Shown here: piece after piece, positions 34,163 to 42,125 of the stretch | How positions within the stretch are numbered: position 1 is the first letter of the stretch | How the letters are laid out: each line of letters starts with the position of its first letter | NCBI RefSeq assembly: GCF_000833575.1 | Contig: NZ_CP010827.1 | Span: 1,120,980 to 1,184,979 of the forward strand | Direction: 5' to 3' | Length of the DNA stretch: 64,000 nt | DNA from: Corynebacterium singulare | GTDB lineage: Bacteria > Actinomycetota > Actinomycetes > Mycobacteriales > Mycobacteriaceae | Position numbers and translations under genes: made by a program | Notes under the pieces: model-generated | Told to the model about the DNA's origin: nothing | Databases searched by the model: none | What the model saw: the letters and a program-made list of their open reading frames with translations, nothing else

Positions 34163-34891
34163 TTATTCCCCCTGCAGGGGGGAGAGCTGGGTGTCCGAAT
34201 GCTTCATAACTTGGCGGGCAAGTTTACGGTTGGCAGTCGTTCCCAGTACCGCACCGACACCCATCGGCAGGAGCTTGGAGAGCCATGCCCACTTGAGCTT
34301 CTTTCGGGCCTGCTTGAGGAAGAGCTTGGTCAGTCGTCCGTTGATACCGCTCAGGGTGGGGCCGGAGAAGCGGGAAAGGGTAGCGGCCGACTTCATGCCG
34401 GAGAGCGTTGTGACGTCTCCCAGCAGAGTATCGACCAGAGCGCTGCCTTGGGATCCGGTGAGGACAACAAGGACGAGAGCGCGGCGGCGTTCCTCATCAC
34501 GAATGTCATCGCCACGCAGGTGTGCCGAGGCCAAGATGTACCAGGCAGCGGCCTCGAGGAACAGGAGTGATTCCGCACCAATGGCTGCAGCACCAGACAC
34601 CAAACCGATGCCGGGGATGGCCGCTGAGGCGCCCGCAGCCGCGCCGGTTCCAGAGACAATGTTGAGGAAGTGCTTGTCAATGAGCTCCTGCAGCTCTTGA
34701 GGGCTGGCATTCTTGTTGCTCTTCTTCAAGCGTTCGACGTAGCCGATGATGATAGAGGACTGTGCCGAGATCACCTTGTTGAGTGCGGCCATGAAGCTCT
34801 GGCTAATGCGGTTGTTTTCATCCACAGTGAGCTTCTCCACAGCGGCGGGTTCGTCCTGTGTCTTTTCTCCAAGTCCAAACATGTTTTTCAC
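34163..34891 (-). CDS. EcsC-family-like protein
   Basis: A 242-residue protein. After a charged N-terminal helix comes a Gly/Ala-rich hydrophobic core (about residues 78-122, SGTGAAAGASAAIPGIGLVS then ESLLFLEAAAWYI) and a basic C-terminus, the pattern of EcsC-related proteins of unknown role. It is probably membrane-associated. Start GTG 34891 or ATG 34882; no clear ribosome binding site, but TATAAATT lies 12-20 nt upstream. The palindrome CCCCCTGCAGGGGG (34168-34181) overlaps its last codons and may help termination. Same strand as odhA, 153 bp upstream. Confidence 0.65.
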   Translation of the reverse strand: MKNMFGLGEKTQDEPAAVEKLTVDENNRISQSFMAALNKVISAQSSIIIGYVERLKKSNKNASPQELQELIDKHFLNIVSGTGAAAGASAAIPGIGLVSGAAAIGAESLLFLEAAAWYILASAHLRGDDIRDEERRRALVLVVLTGSQGSALVDTLLGDVTTLSGMKSAATLSRFSGPTLSGINGRLTKLFLKQARKKLKWAWLSKLLPMGVGAVLGTTANRKLARQVMKHSDTQLSPLQGE

Positions 34892-34985
34892 CTGATTTCG
34901 TCTAATTTATAAACAGTATGTACACCACCGTATCGAAAAACATGTCCCCAGCGCGGAGCCAGGCTGTGGCATTAGTCTAGGTGCT

Positions 34986-36701
34986 ATGAGCGAGTACGAG
35001 CCTTTCCCTCCGCGTGAGGTCAGCGCGGCTGCGGCCCGCCTGCTTGCTGAGAACCTGCATGCCCGCGCCCACGCAGCCCATGAGGCTGCCAAGACGGCGC
35101 TGGCGGATGACATCACTGTTTTAACGACCTCGGGATGGGTTCGCGGCTGCATTGAGGAGGAGTTGCGCCCTGACCGGCCAATCTCTTCCCCGGTGCGCTC
35201 ATGGCGTGGGATTCCCTTCGGAGCGGATACCTCGGGAGATCAGCGTTTCCAGGAACCAAGGCCGGCACCGGAGTGGGAGGGAATTAGGGATTGCCGTGAG
35301 TTTGGACACGTGGCACCCCAGCCGGTTTATTCGTGGACGGATCGTATTGAGGGCTCGGAAGATTGCCTGACGCTCGATATCGTCCGCCCACACACTCAGC
35401 ACAGCTCTGAATTCGTGCCAAATACGGAGAAGCTTCCCGTTGTTGTCTATTTACACGGTGGCAGCTTCATCGTTGGGTCCTCTCACATGCTCATGCTTCG
35501 CGGCTTTGAGTTCGCGGCGCAGATGGACGTGGTCTACGTGTCCGTCAATTTCCGTTTGGGGGCCTTGGGCTATCTAGATGTCCGCAGTCTTGGCGGGGAG
35601 GCCTGTGCCAACCCTGCCGTGGCGGATCAGGTTCTTGCCCTGGAGTGGGTCCGCGATAACATTGCGGCCTTTGGTGGTGACCCGGACAACGTCACCCTCA
35701 TGGGTGAATCTGCCGGTGGCGCAGCAGTTCTCACGCTTATGGCTGTTCCTCGTGCAGAGGGCTTATTTCACCGAGCTATTGCGCAGTCACCGCCGATTGG
35801 CATGATTCATTCGCGCGCTCAATCCATGTTCTGGGCGCGCGAGCTGGTGGACAAGATGGCGCTGCCTCGGGACACAACGGCTGAGGATCTGCGGCGGGAG
35901 GACTTCGCGGATCTGGTGCGCTCTGGGCAGTCGATGATGTGGCGCGCGGGTGAGCTGCTGTATTTGAATTCCTGTTACGCCCCCACCGTGGATGGTGAAC
36001 TCATTCCGCAGCATCCTATTGAAGCGTTTGAGGATGGTGCCCAACACCCAGTGCCGTTGCTCATCGGTACGAATTCCGGTGAAGCCAGCTTCGGTAAGTT
36101 TCTCTACCAGCGTCAAAGCTCTCGGGAGCGCGCCGCGTTGCGCCTTCTGGCTTCCTTTGATCCGGAGAGCGCCCCTGATGTGGTCGCAGCCTATGGTGGG
36201 GCGGTGTCTCGTCGGGACTTTGGAGACTTGCTTACCGACGCCCTGTTCTGGGGCCCTACCGTCCGTGTTGCGGGTGAGCATGCGCGCCGTTATCCCACCT
36301 GGATGTACCGTTTCGATTTCGCGCCGGCAGCTCTGCGTTGGTTGGGCTTGGGAGCGATGCATTCGATGGAGCTATCCAATATCTTTGGTGACCCTGGGGC
36401 GTCGCGGGTGTCCTTTCTGACCACCATGGGTAAATCCTCCGATATGGAAGAGGTCACTGAGAATATGCAGGCCCAATGGGGTTCATTCATCCGGAACGGT
36501 GCTCCGCTAGAGGATTGGCCGCGATACCGTTCCCCACAGCGCGAGACGATGATCTTTGACGTGGAACCTCATGTGGAATCGGCACCGATGGAATCGCGCC
36601 GCCAGGCGTGGGAGTCCTATGACATGTTGGAGTGGGGAACCGGACGTCCAGAAATCTTAAAGCGTCTGGGTTTCATGCCCGATGGCCACGATCGCGGGTA
36701 G
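34986..36701 (+). CDS. Type-B carboxylesterase
   Basis: A 571-residue alpha/beta-hydrolase of the carboxylesterase/para-nitrobenzyl esterase family. The oxyanion loop YLHGGSFIVGS (about residues 155-165), the N-terminal SEDCLTLDI (about 123-131) and the nucleophile elbow LMGESAGGAA (about 238-247) are intact. It has no signal peptide, so it is cytoplasmic. Substrate unknown, esters in general. ATG 34986 is 7 nt after TAGTCT (34973-34978), a leaderless arrangement; it stands alone. Confidence 0.92.
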   Translation: MSEYEPFPPREVSAAAARLLAENLHARAHAAHEAAKTALADDITVLTTSGWVRGCIEEELRPDRPISSPVRSWRGIPFGADTSGDQRFQEPRPAPEWEGIRDCREFGHVAPQPVYSWTDRIEGSEDCLTLDIVRPHTQHSSEFVPNTEKLPVVVYLHGGSFIVGSSHMLMLRGFEFAAQMDVVYVSVNFRLGALGYLDVRSLGGEACANPAVADQVLALEWVRDNIAAFGGDPDNVTLMGESAGGAAVLTLMAVPRAEGLFHRAIAQSPPIGMIHSRAQSMFWARELVDKMALPRDTTAEDLRREDFADLVRSGQSMMWRAGELLYLNSCYAPTVDGELIPQHPIEAFEDGAQHPVPLLIGTNSGEASFGKFLYQRQSSRERAALRLLASFDPESAPDVVAAYGGAVSRRDFGDLLTDALFWGPTVRVAGEHARRYPTWMYRFDFAPAALRWLGLGAMHSMELSNIFGDPGASRVSFLTTMGKSSDMEEVTENMQAQWGSFIRNGAPLEDWPRYRSPQRETMIFDVEPHVESAPMESRRQAWESYDMLEWGTGRPEILKRLGFMPDGHDRG

Positions 36702-36761
36702 GATGTGGGTGGCCTTGGCAGCAGCCGGGGTGAGACCGCCACATGGATGGATGTTAATCAC

Positions 36762-37637
36762 ATGAGCTTTTTTGAAGATATCGCTTCTGCGCTGGACGGG
36801 GAGGGTATTGAGTCCCGCGTCAACGATGATGTGATGTTTGTGCCCATCACCTCCGATTTGGAAATCCAGTTTGTGGAAATTGACCCGATTCTCCCCGCGG
36901 CCAACGTCTACATTGCTGCCGCGGATGTAGATGAGGATGATGAGGATTTTGAAGCAGTTCTCGTCTCCGTTGCCTTTTCCGTGGAGGATGCGGTGGAGGC
37001 GGTGTCTCGCCACATTGCCACCGACCAAGTGGTCACCGTGCTGCGAGACCTGCTTGAGGGTACCGATGAGCGCATTGCCGAGTTGGAGTTTGTCCAGGAT
37101 GAGTTCAACCCGAACCTCGTCGTGGCTGACGTTGCTAACGATTCCGAATTGCGCGTTCTCGTTGAGACTATTGACGGTGTTCCGAGTGCAGTCGTGCGAT
37201 TCCTCTCGTTTGACTTCGACGAAGAGGAACTCGACGAGCTTGAGGATGAGGCCATCAACGAGTTGTGGGAGAACGACTCTGTAGAGGACCTGGGGGAGGA
37301 GGAGCGCGTCGCGCTTTTCGACGCCGGGGAGTTCGACGACACCACCCTTGCCCCCATCATCGAAGTGCCTGCTGAGGCTCTTGAGCTTGGTACCTACACC
37401 GATTTTGATCGTCTTTTCGACGTCCTGAGTTTGGTCTCGGATCAGGCCTTGGATTGGGAGGCTCAGCTCGTTAGCGTGGATGACCCGGACTTTGATGAGC
37501 CGGACGTTTATGACATCTTCGGCGCTGACGATGAGGATGATGACGTGCTCTTCGACGATGACGAAGATGATGAGGACGACGACACCGATGTGGACGCTGA
37601 TAATTCCAATGGTGAGGCTGACGACAGCGAAGGCTAG
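36762..37637 (+). CDS. Highly acidic protein of unknown function
   Basis: About 291 residues. Two alpha/beta repeats of similar design (about 1-100 and 100-230) resemble small regulatory or chaperone-like domains such as YbjN, but no firm match. The last 40 residues are nearly all Asp and Glu. Start ATG 36762 (MSFFEDIASAL) is preferred; ATG 36747 and a longer frame from 36705 are possible. Its gene follows the esterase by 60 bp in the same direction. Conserved-looking charge pattern suggests a real protein; no function is offered. Confidence 0.75.
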   Translation: MSFFEDIASALDGEGIESRVNDDVMFVPITSDLEIQFVEIDPILPAANVYIAAADVDEDDEDFEAVLVSVAFSVEDAVEAVSRHIATDQVVTVLRDLLEGTDERIAELEFVQDEFNPNLVVADVANDSELRVLVETIDGVPSAVVRFLSFDFDEEELDELEDEAINELWENDSVEDLGEEERVALFDAGEFDDTTLAPIIEVPAEALELGTYTDFDRLFDVLSLVSDQALDWEAQLVSVDDPDFDEPDVYDIFGADDEDDDVLFDDDEDDEDDDTDVDADNSNGEADDSEG

Positions 37638-37709
37638 TCGCTTCGTGCGGAAGGGCGCGCTAGGATAATCGGGTACATTTTTGAACTCGATGAGGGGCGT
37701 CCAGGGACC

Positions 37710-38561
37710 ATGCCGGTTGATATGGCTTTTCGCGGCCAGCGAATCTGCGTTGGTTTCGCCCTAGCGTGTGCTGCATTCGCGTGGTGCCTCACGCTTGACC
37801 CAAACTTTGAACATGCCGATAGGACGTTTGAATCCGTCCTGCCAGCATCGGTCTGGGGTTTGAGCCTTCTTAGTGGGTTACTCTTTTTTGCCTCTCAATG
37901 GGGGATGCTGAGAAGCCATGCCATCATCAATCCGCTGTTTGCTATCGCCGTCAACATATTGGGATCCTTGTTGATCTTCAACCTCAACATTCCGCTGTAT
38001 TTGGACACCGCCGGAACGATGTTTATCGCCATTCTCTATGGTCCAATTCTTGGCATGGGGACATCGGTGCTCTCAGCGAGTCTTGGGGCCGTCAGCAATC
38101 CGCTGGGCTTGGCATATGTTCCAAACGCCGTGATCGTGGCCTATTTGGTGGGGTGGATGGCTCGCCGCGGCGTGTTTAAGCGAATGATAGCCACGCTGCT
38201 CTCAGGCTATGGGCTTGGAATCGTGGCGGGGTTGGTGTCCTTGCCGTCGACACTGCTTGCGTTTGATGAGAATCTTCAGCGCGGACCCCGAGAGCTCACG
38301 AACTTCATCCTGTTGATTGTCCATGATGAAAACATTGCTGCGCTGATTCAGGCGATGAGTTCTGACCCCATCGATAAGGCCTTTACTGTGGTGCTCGTGT
38401 GCTTGGCCATTCGCTTTGCGCCGAAGCCCATCCGGTACTTCTTCGATCGCCCCGAAACCCATGCAGCCGTTGGCCGGGTCCTGACTGAGGACCGATTTAC
38501 GCTCTCACTAGATGAAGAGCCGCCCCACGGTCTTCTAGACCGCCTGCAGCGCTACTTGTAG
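37710..38561 (+). CDS. ECF-transporter S-component-like membrane protein
   Basis: A 283-residue protein with six or seven membrane segments. NIPLYLDTAGTMFIAILYGPILGMGTSVLSA (split here as NIPLYLDTAGTMF, residues about 93-105, and YGPILGMGTS, about 110-119) resembles the conserved core of energy-coupling-factor S components, which bind vitamins or metals. No EcfA or EcfT genes are beside it, so it could use a shared module. The soluble C-terminus (about 235-283) is unusual for an S component. Substrate unknown. Confidence 0.65.
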   Translation: MPVDMAFRGQRICVGFALACAAFAWCLTLDPNFEHADRTFESVLPASVWGLSLLSGLLFFASQWGMLRSHAIINPLFAIAVNILGSLLIFNLNIPLYLDTAGTMFIAILYGPILGMGTSVLSASLGAVSNPLGLAYVPNAVIVAYLVGWMARRGVFKRMIATLLSGYGLGIVAGLVSLPSTLLAFDENLQRGPRELTNFILLIVHDENIAALIQAMSSDPIDKAFTVVLVCLAIRFAPKPIRYFFDRPETHAAVGRVLTEDRFTLSLDEEPPHGLLDRLQRYL

Positions 38562-38605
38562 CCGAACCCCGGTGTGGAGGAGACAGCCATCGTAGGCGTA
38601 GCGGC

Positions 38606-39142
38606 TTAGGCCGCCTGGCTAAAGCCTTCGAAAAGTGACAGTGGTGACAGCACCGGGGCGTAGGAACTATCAACAAGCCACACAAAGGTTGCGGCGCTGC
38701 TGCTAGAAATCTCGTGCACGGCTGACACCAAGTCTTCTGGGACGAGCGTGCGGACCCACGCTTCAGCTAAGGCTGGCGATACTGGTTGTCCTGACGGAGA
38801 CGTAATACGCACGGTAATGAGATAAGCCGGCACCCGCTTTTCACCGAAGCCCAAAACGCGAGCCTGGGCGCGCTCGCCAACGCGATGACGGGAGACGGTG
38901 AGCGTCAGCGGTGGGGTAGATTCACCTTCTCTAGTCCGGAGCAGCACAGGTGGCAGAGACTGTGACGGCGGCCGCCACTGCGGCGTGGGTCGGGCAAGTG
39001 AGCGTGGATGGTGGATGATGCTCTCGATGGATTCGAGGATCTCGGGGTGATGGAAAAGGATGTCCGCAGTGAGCTCACCGGTATCGATAGGAGATTGAAT
39101 GGAGCGTGGGGAAGTGGTGCGAAAGGCGTTGTAGTTCTTCAT
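38606..39142 (-). CDS. Conserved-looking hypothetical protein
   Basis: About 178 residues, not recognised. Pro-rich N-terminal half, then a compact alpha/beta C-terminal half with ITSPSGQPVSPALAEAWVRT and SAATFVWLVDSSYAP. No signal peptide or membrane helix. ATG 39142 follows TAGTGT (minus strand, 39150-39155) by 7 nt, the leaderless pattern, which supports this start over ATG 39172. Divergent from the MFS transporter gene with a palindrome-rich gap, so the two may be co-regulated. Confidence 0.7.
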   Translation of the reverse strand: MKNYNAFRTTSPRSIQSPIDTGELTADILFHHPEILESIESIIHHPRSLARPTPQWRPPSQSLPPVLLRTREGESTPPLTLTVSRHRVGERAQARVLGFGEKRVPAYLITVRITSPSGQPVSPALAEAWVRTLVPEDLVSAVHEISSSSAATFVWLVDSSYAPVLSPLSLFEGFSQAA

Positions 39143-39175
39143 GGCCTTCACACTAGAAGAGGGGATGGACACGAA

Positions 39176-39208
39176 TTCGACTACAGTCGAAAATAAGTTC
39201 GATTATTT
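39176..39208. promoter_or_regulatory. Palindromic operator candidate between divergent genes
   Basis: TTCGACTACAGTCGAA (39176-39191) has 7-bp arms around a 2-bp centre. It overlaps a second symmetric block, AAATAA-N6-TTATTT at 39191-39208. It lies between the hypothetical gene and the MFS gene, whose -10 TACAGT is at 39221-39226, so a bound regulator would affect both. Confidence 0.5.
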
Positions 39209-39236
39209 GGAGGGGTAGGCTACAGTTAGTGAAGCT

Positions 39237-40475
39237 ATGAGTGACGGTGTGATGCAAGAACTAAAGATTCCGCGAGAAATCTGGGTGATGGTCTCGGCGG
39301 GTTTCATTATTGCCTTAGGCTACGGGCTGATTGCCCCATTGCTTCCCCAATTCATCGTCAGTTTCGATGTCTCGATGGCTGCCGCTGGGCTCGTCGTGTC
39401 CATATTCTCTGCGAGCCGCCTGATTTTCGCCCCTGCGGCGGGGCGCCTCATTGATCGAGCAGGAACGCGGGGCGTGTACCTCACTGGCTTGTTAACTGTC
39501 GCCATCACCACCGGACTAGTAAGCATTGCCCAGGACTATTGGCACATTGTGGTGCTGCGCGCTATTGCCGGAATCGGATCCACCATGTTCACCGTGGCAG
39601 CGATGTCCCTTATCGTGAAATTATCTCCTCCCGCTATTCGGGGGCGCTGCTCGGCGACGTACGCGACATCCTTCCTCCTGGGTAATGTTATTGGTCCACT
39701 CGTTGGCGCCAGCTTGTCCTTCCTTGGTTTTCGTTGGCCCTTCTTCATCTATGGGGTTGGGGTAGCACTCGCTGCGCTCGTGGTCTGGGTGCTTATGCCC
39801 GTGGTCGACGAAGCTGAAGATCCGCGGCGTCGTTTGCCGCCGATGCGACTGCAGGAGGCATGGGGCGATACGGCCTATCGTGCGGTGCTTACCTCCAACT
39901 TTGCGCAGGGCTGGATCAATATGGGAGTGCGAGTTGCGGTGCTGCCTCTCTTTGCTGCTGCCATATTCCATAACGGTGCGGAAGCTTCCGGCATAGCACT
40001 CGCGGTCTTTGCCGCTGGCAATGCCGTTGTTCTGCAGTTTTCTGGATCGTGGTCGGACCAGGTTGGCCGGCGTCCTTTAATTATTGCTGGTTTGGTGGGG
40101 TCGGCGGTGTTTGTGGGAACTCTGGGCTTGGCGCACACCGTCTGGATGCTCCTTCTCCTGTCCGCCTTCGCCGGTGCTTCTTCTGGGCTCATTGTGCCGT
40201 CCCAGCAGGCGGCCATCGCTGATGTGGTGGGATCGAAGCGTTCTGGTGGGCAAGTCTTGTCTACCTTCCAGATGGCCGGTGACTTTGGGCAAATCCTCGG
40301 CCCCATCGTCATTGGATTCCTTGCGGACCACTACGGTTTTGAGGTGGCCTTTGCGCTCTGTGCTGTAGTGGCGGCAGGTGGTGTCGTTGCGTGGAGCTTT
40401 GGCCGCGACACTTTGCAAGACAGGAAGATTATTTTGCAGCGATTGCGCCGCGACTATAAACCAAGGCTATACTAG
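39237..40475 (+). CDS. Major facilitator superfamily exporter
   Basis: A 412-residue, 12-span MFS transporter. Motif A-like GRLIDRAGTRG (about residues 69-79) and ALGYGLIAPLLPQF in helix 1 fit the drug:H+ antiporter type; SWSDQVGRRP in the second half repeats motif A. Likely a drug or metabolite exporter. ATG 39237 follows TACAGT by 10 nt, predicting a leader of only a few bases. Confidence 0.88.
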   Translation: MSDGVMQELKIPREIWVMVSAGFIIALGYGLIAPLLPQFIVSFDVSMAAAGLVVSIFSASRLIFAPAAGRLIDRAGTRGVYLTGLLTVAITTGLVSIAQDYWHIVVLRAIAGIGSTMFTVAAMSLIVKLSPPAIRGRCSATYATSFLLGNVIGPLVGASLSFLGFRWPFFIYGVGVALAALVVWVLMPVVDEAEDPRRRLPPMRLQEAWGDTAYRAVLTSNFAQGWINMGVRVAVLPLFAAAIFHNGAEASGIALAVFAAGNAVVLQFSGSWSDQVGRRPLIIAGLVGSAVFVGTLGLAHTVWMLLLLSAFAGASSGLIVPSQQAAIADVVGSKRSGGQVLSTFQMAGDFGQILGPIVIGFLADHYGFEVAFALCAVVAAGGVVAWSFGRDTLQDRKIILQRLRRDYKPRLY

Positions 40476-40583
40476 CCAGCAGGAATGTTAATGTTTGCGT
40501 TATTTTTCAGCAATATGCCACTGCACCCGCAACATTTTGAAGAAAAATGTCACGATCTAAAAATTTTTTGTTAAACTCGGGGT

Positions 40584-41423
40584 GTGAATTTTCAACAAAG
40601 GGTGGAGCGTCACCGGTCGGAACTTAGCAGGGCGGATGAGGCAGTTGTCGACGTTATCCTGAGTCGCCCCCAAGAGGCAGCTTTGTGGCGTGGCGAAGAT
40701 GTCGCTGCAAAAGCCGGTGTGCACGGTTCGGCCGTAACTCGTACAGCGAAGAAGCTCGGATATAAAGGCTACTTGGAACTGCGTCAAGAGCTGCGCATGC
40801 TGCATGATCAGTATCTTGCCGCTGAGCATTCAAGCAGTAGTCAGACTTTCCGTAACGAGGCCGGCCAGACCATTTTGGGGCAGCTCGTCTCGAAGGAGTT
40901 GGACTCCCTGTCCGTGGCGTCGGGAAGCGTAGACCAGCACTCCGTCAACAAGGCTGCGGACTTGGTCATGAACGCTCGCGATATTTACATCTATGGCCGC
41001 GGTAACTCTATCCCGTTGTGCGACCAAGCTGAGCGTCGCCTGCGTCGACTCGGACGTTCGGTACACGACCTGTCTGGGGAGACCGACCGGGATATTGCTG
41101 AACAGCTCCTGCTTATGGGTGAGCCCGATTTGCTCTTGGTGTTTGCTTTCCGTCGCTCGACGCGCTCGCTCCGCCAGCTACTGAACTACGCTGAGATGGT
41201 GAAATGCAAGGTCATCCTCATTACAGATGATCTGCGTATCGTCCACCCAGTTCCCGTGGTGACTCTCGCGGCCCCGCGTGGCGATGAAGGAGCCTTCACT
41301 ACTCTCTCTGTCCCGATGCTTATGCTGAACGCGATTGTGCTGTCCATTCTGCAACGCTACGAACATGACGTTGCCCCGTATCAGCAGAAACTTCAGAACA
41401 TTCTGAATGGTTTCGAGCTGTAA
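40584..41423 (+). CDS. RpiR/MurR-family transcriptional regulator
   Basis: A 279-residue regulator: N-terminal RpiR helix-turn-helix (residues 1-75, with VAAKAGVHGSAVTRTAKKLG) and a C-terminal SIS sugar-phosphate-binding domain (about 120-260, YIYGRGNSIPLCDQAERRL). Such proteins sense phosphosugars and control sugar or amino-sugar genes. No sugar gene is adjacent; the MFS gene upstream is 108 bp away. GTG 40584 is 6 nt after TAAACT (40572-40577), so it has its own leaderless promoter. Confidence 0.9.
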   Translation: MNFQQRVERHRSELSRADEAVVDVILSRPQEAALWRGEDVAAKAGVHGSAVTRTAKKLGYKGYLELRQELRMLHDQYLAAEHSSSSQTFRNEAGQTILGQLVSKELDSLSVASGSVDQHSVNKAADLVMNARDIYIYGRGNSIPLCDQAERRLRRLGRSVHDLSGETDRDIAEQLLLMGEPDLLLVFAFRRSTRSLRQLLNYAEMVKCKVILITDDLRIVHPVPVVTLAAPRGDEGAFTTLSVPMLMLNAIVLSILQRYEHDVAPYQQKLQNILNGFEL

Positions 41424-41454
41424 CGCTTGCTTTCGCTTCACTTCACTGTGTGTA

Positions 41455-41485
41455 AACCCCCACTCGATGTGGGGGTTCTCGTGCT
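41455..41485 (+). terminator. Terminator of the RpiR gene
   Basis: AACCCCCAC (41455-41463), loop TCGAT and GTGGGGGTT (41469-41477) make a perfect 9-bp stem, followed by CTCGTGCTTT. Confidence 0.75.
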
Positions 41486-41610
41486 TTAATGCGGGTTGCT
41501 GAATGTAAGCAAAGCCGCCAATGTGGTGAGGCTATTGTGTCCTCGGCTGAATTGGCGGTAAAAGCGATGGGGCAGGAGTGGGGGCGTGGCTCTAGTGGCC
41601 GGGGTGCTCT

Positions 41611-41778
41611 TTAGTGGATAGTGCGAGCTCGCTGGCTGCAGGCGGCCCAGCGCGGGTTATTGCCTGACGAAGACTTGAAGTTACGCTCGCGGAAACGCGT
41701 GAAGCCATAGTTAGAAGACTCGGAACCGGTGTTCGGGCGGCTCCATCGCTTTTGGTTATTCTCGCTGGCGGCGTCCAT
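41611..41778 (-). CDS. Small orphan protein, 55 residues
   Basis: A short gene with strong expression signals. GGAGGAAGGAC stands directly before ATG 41778, and TATAAA (minus strand, 41809-41814) provides a -10 box. The product starts MDAASENNQKRWSRPNTG, is rich in Ser, Asn and Arg, has one Cys near the end and contains no membrane segment. Not recognised. The rest of 41424-42125 shows no other gene; a partial DtxR-box-like sequence is at 41845-41856. Confidence 0.6.
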   Translation of the reverse strand: MDAASENNQKRWSRPNTGSESSNYGFTRFRERNFKSSSGNNPRWAACSQRARTIH

Positions 41779-42125
41779 GTCCTTCCTCCGTCTGTTTCTG
41801 GCTAGCCATTTATACTTAGCTCATTTTAAGCTGATGAGAGAATGCTAGGTTAGGCTGTGTTGTTAGTCAATTTCACAGAGTGAGATCTTTCCATTCGGGG
41901 GTAGCTAGGCGTTGTACGTGTGGCCAATCGGAAAAATGGTTTACGTGTCATCAACTGCGGTTATCTATCGGCCCATCGTATTTGGGGGTGACTGGAGGTG
42001 TCCGAATTTAACTCAAGTCACCTGACGTTTGGATCCTGAAAATTCTTATAACAATTCGACGCAACTGTGCAAAATAACTTGCATTGTGCGGGTGGGGATC
42101 TAGACCAAAGGAGTTGTAATCGTAT

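Noticed and set aside
42101..42125. AAAGGAG near 42107-42113, a possible ribosome binding site
   Set aside because: The following TTG is directly followed by a stop codon and no reading frame continues, so no gene is supported.
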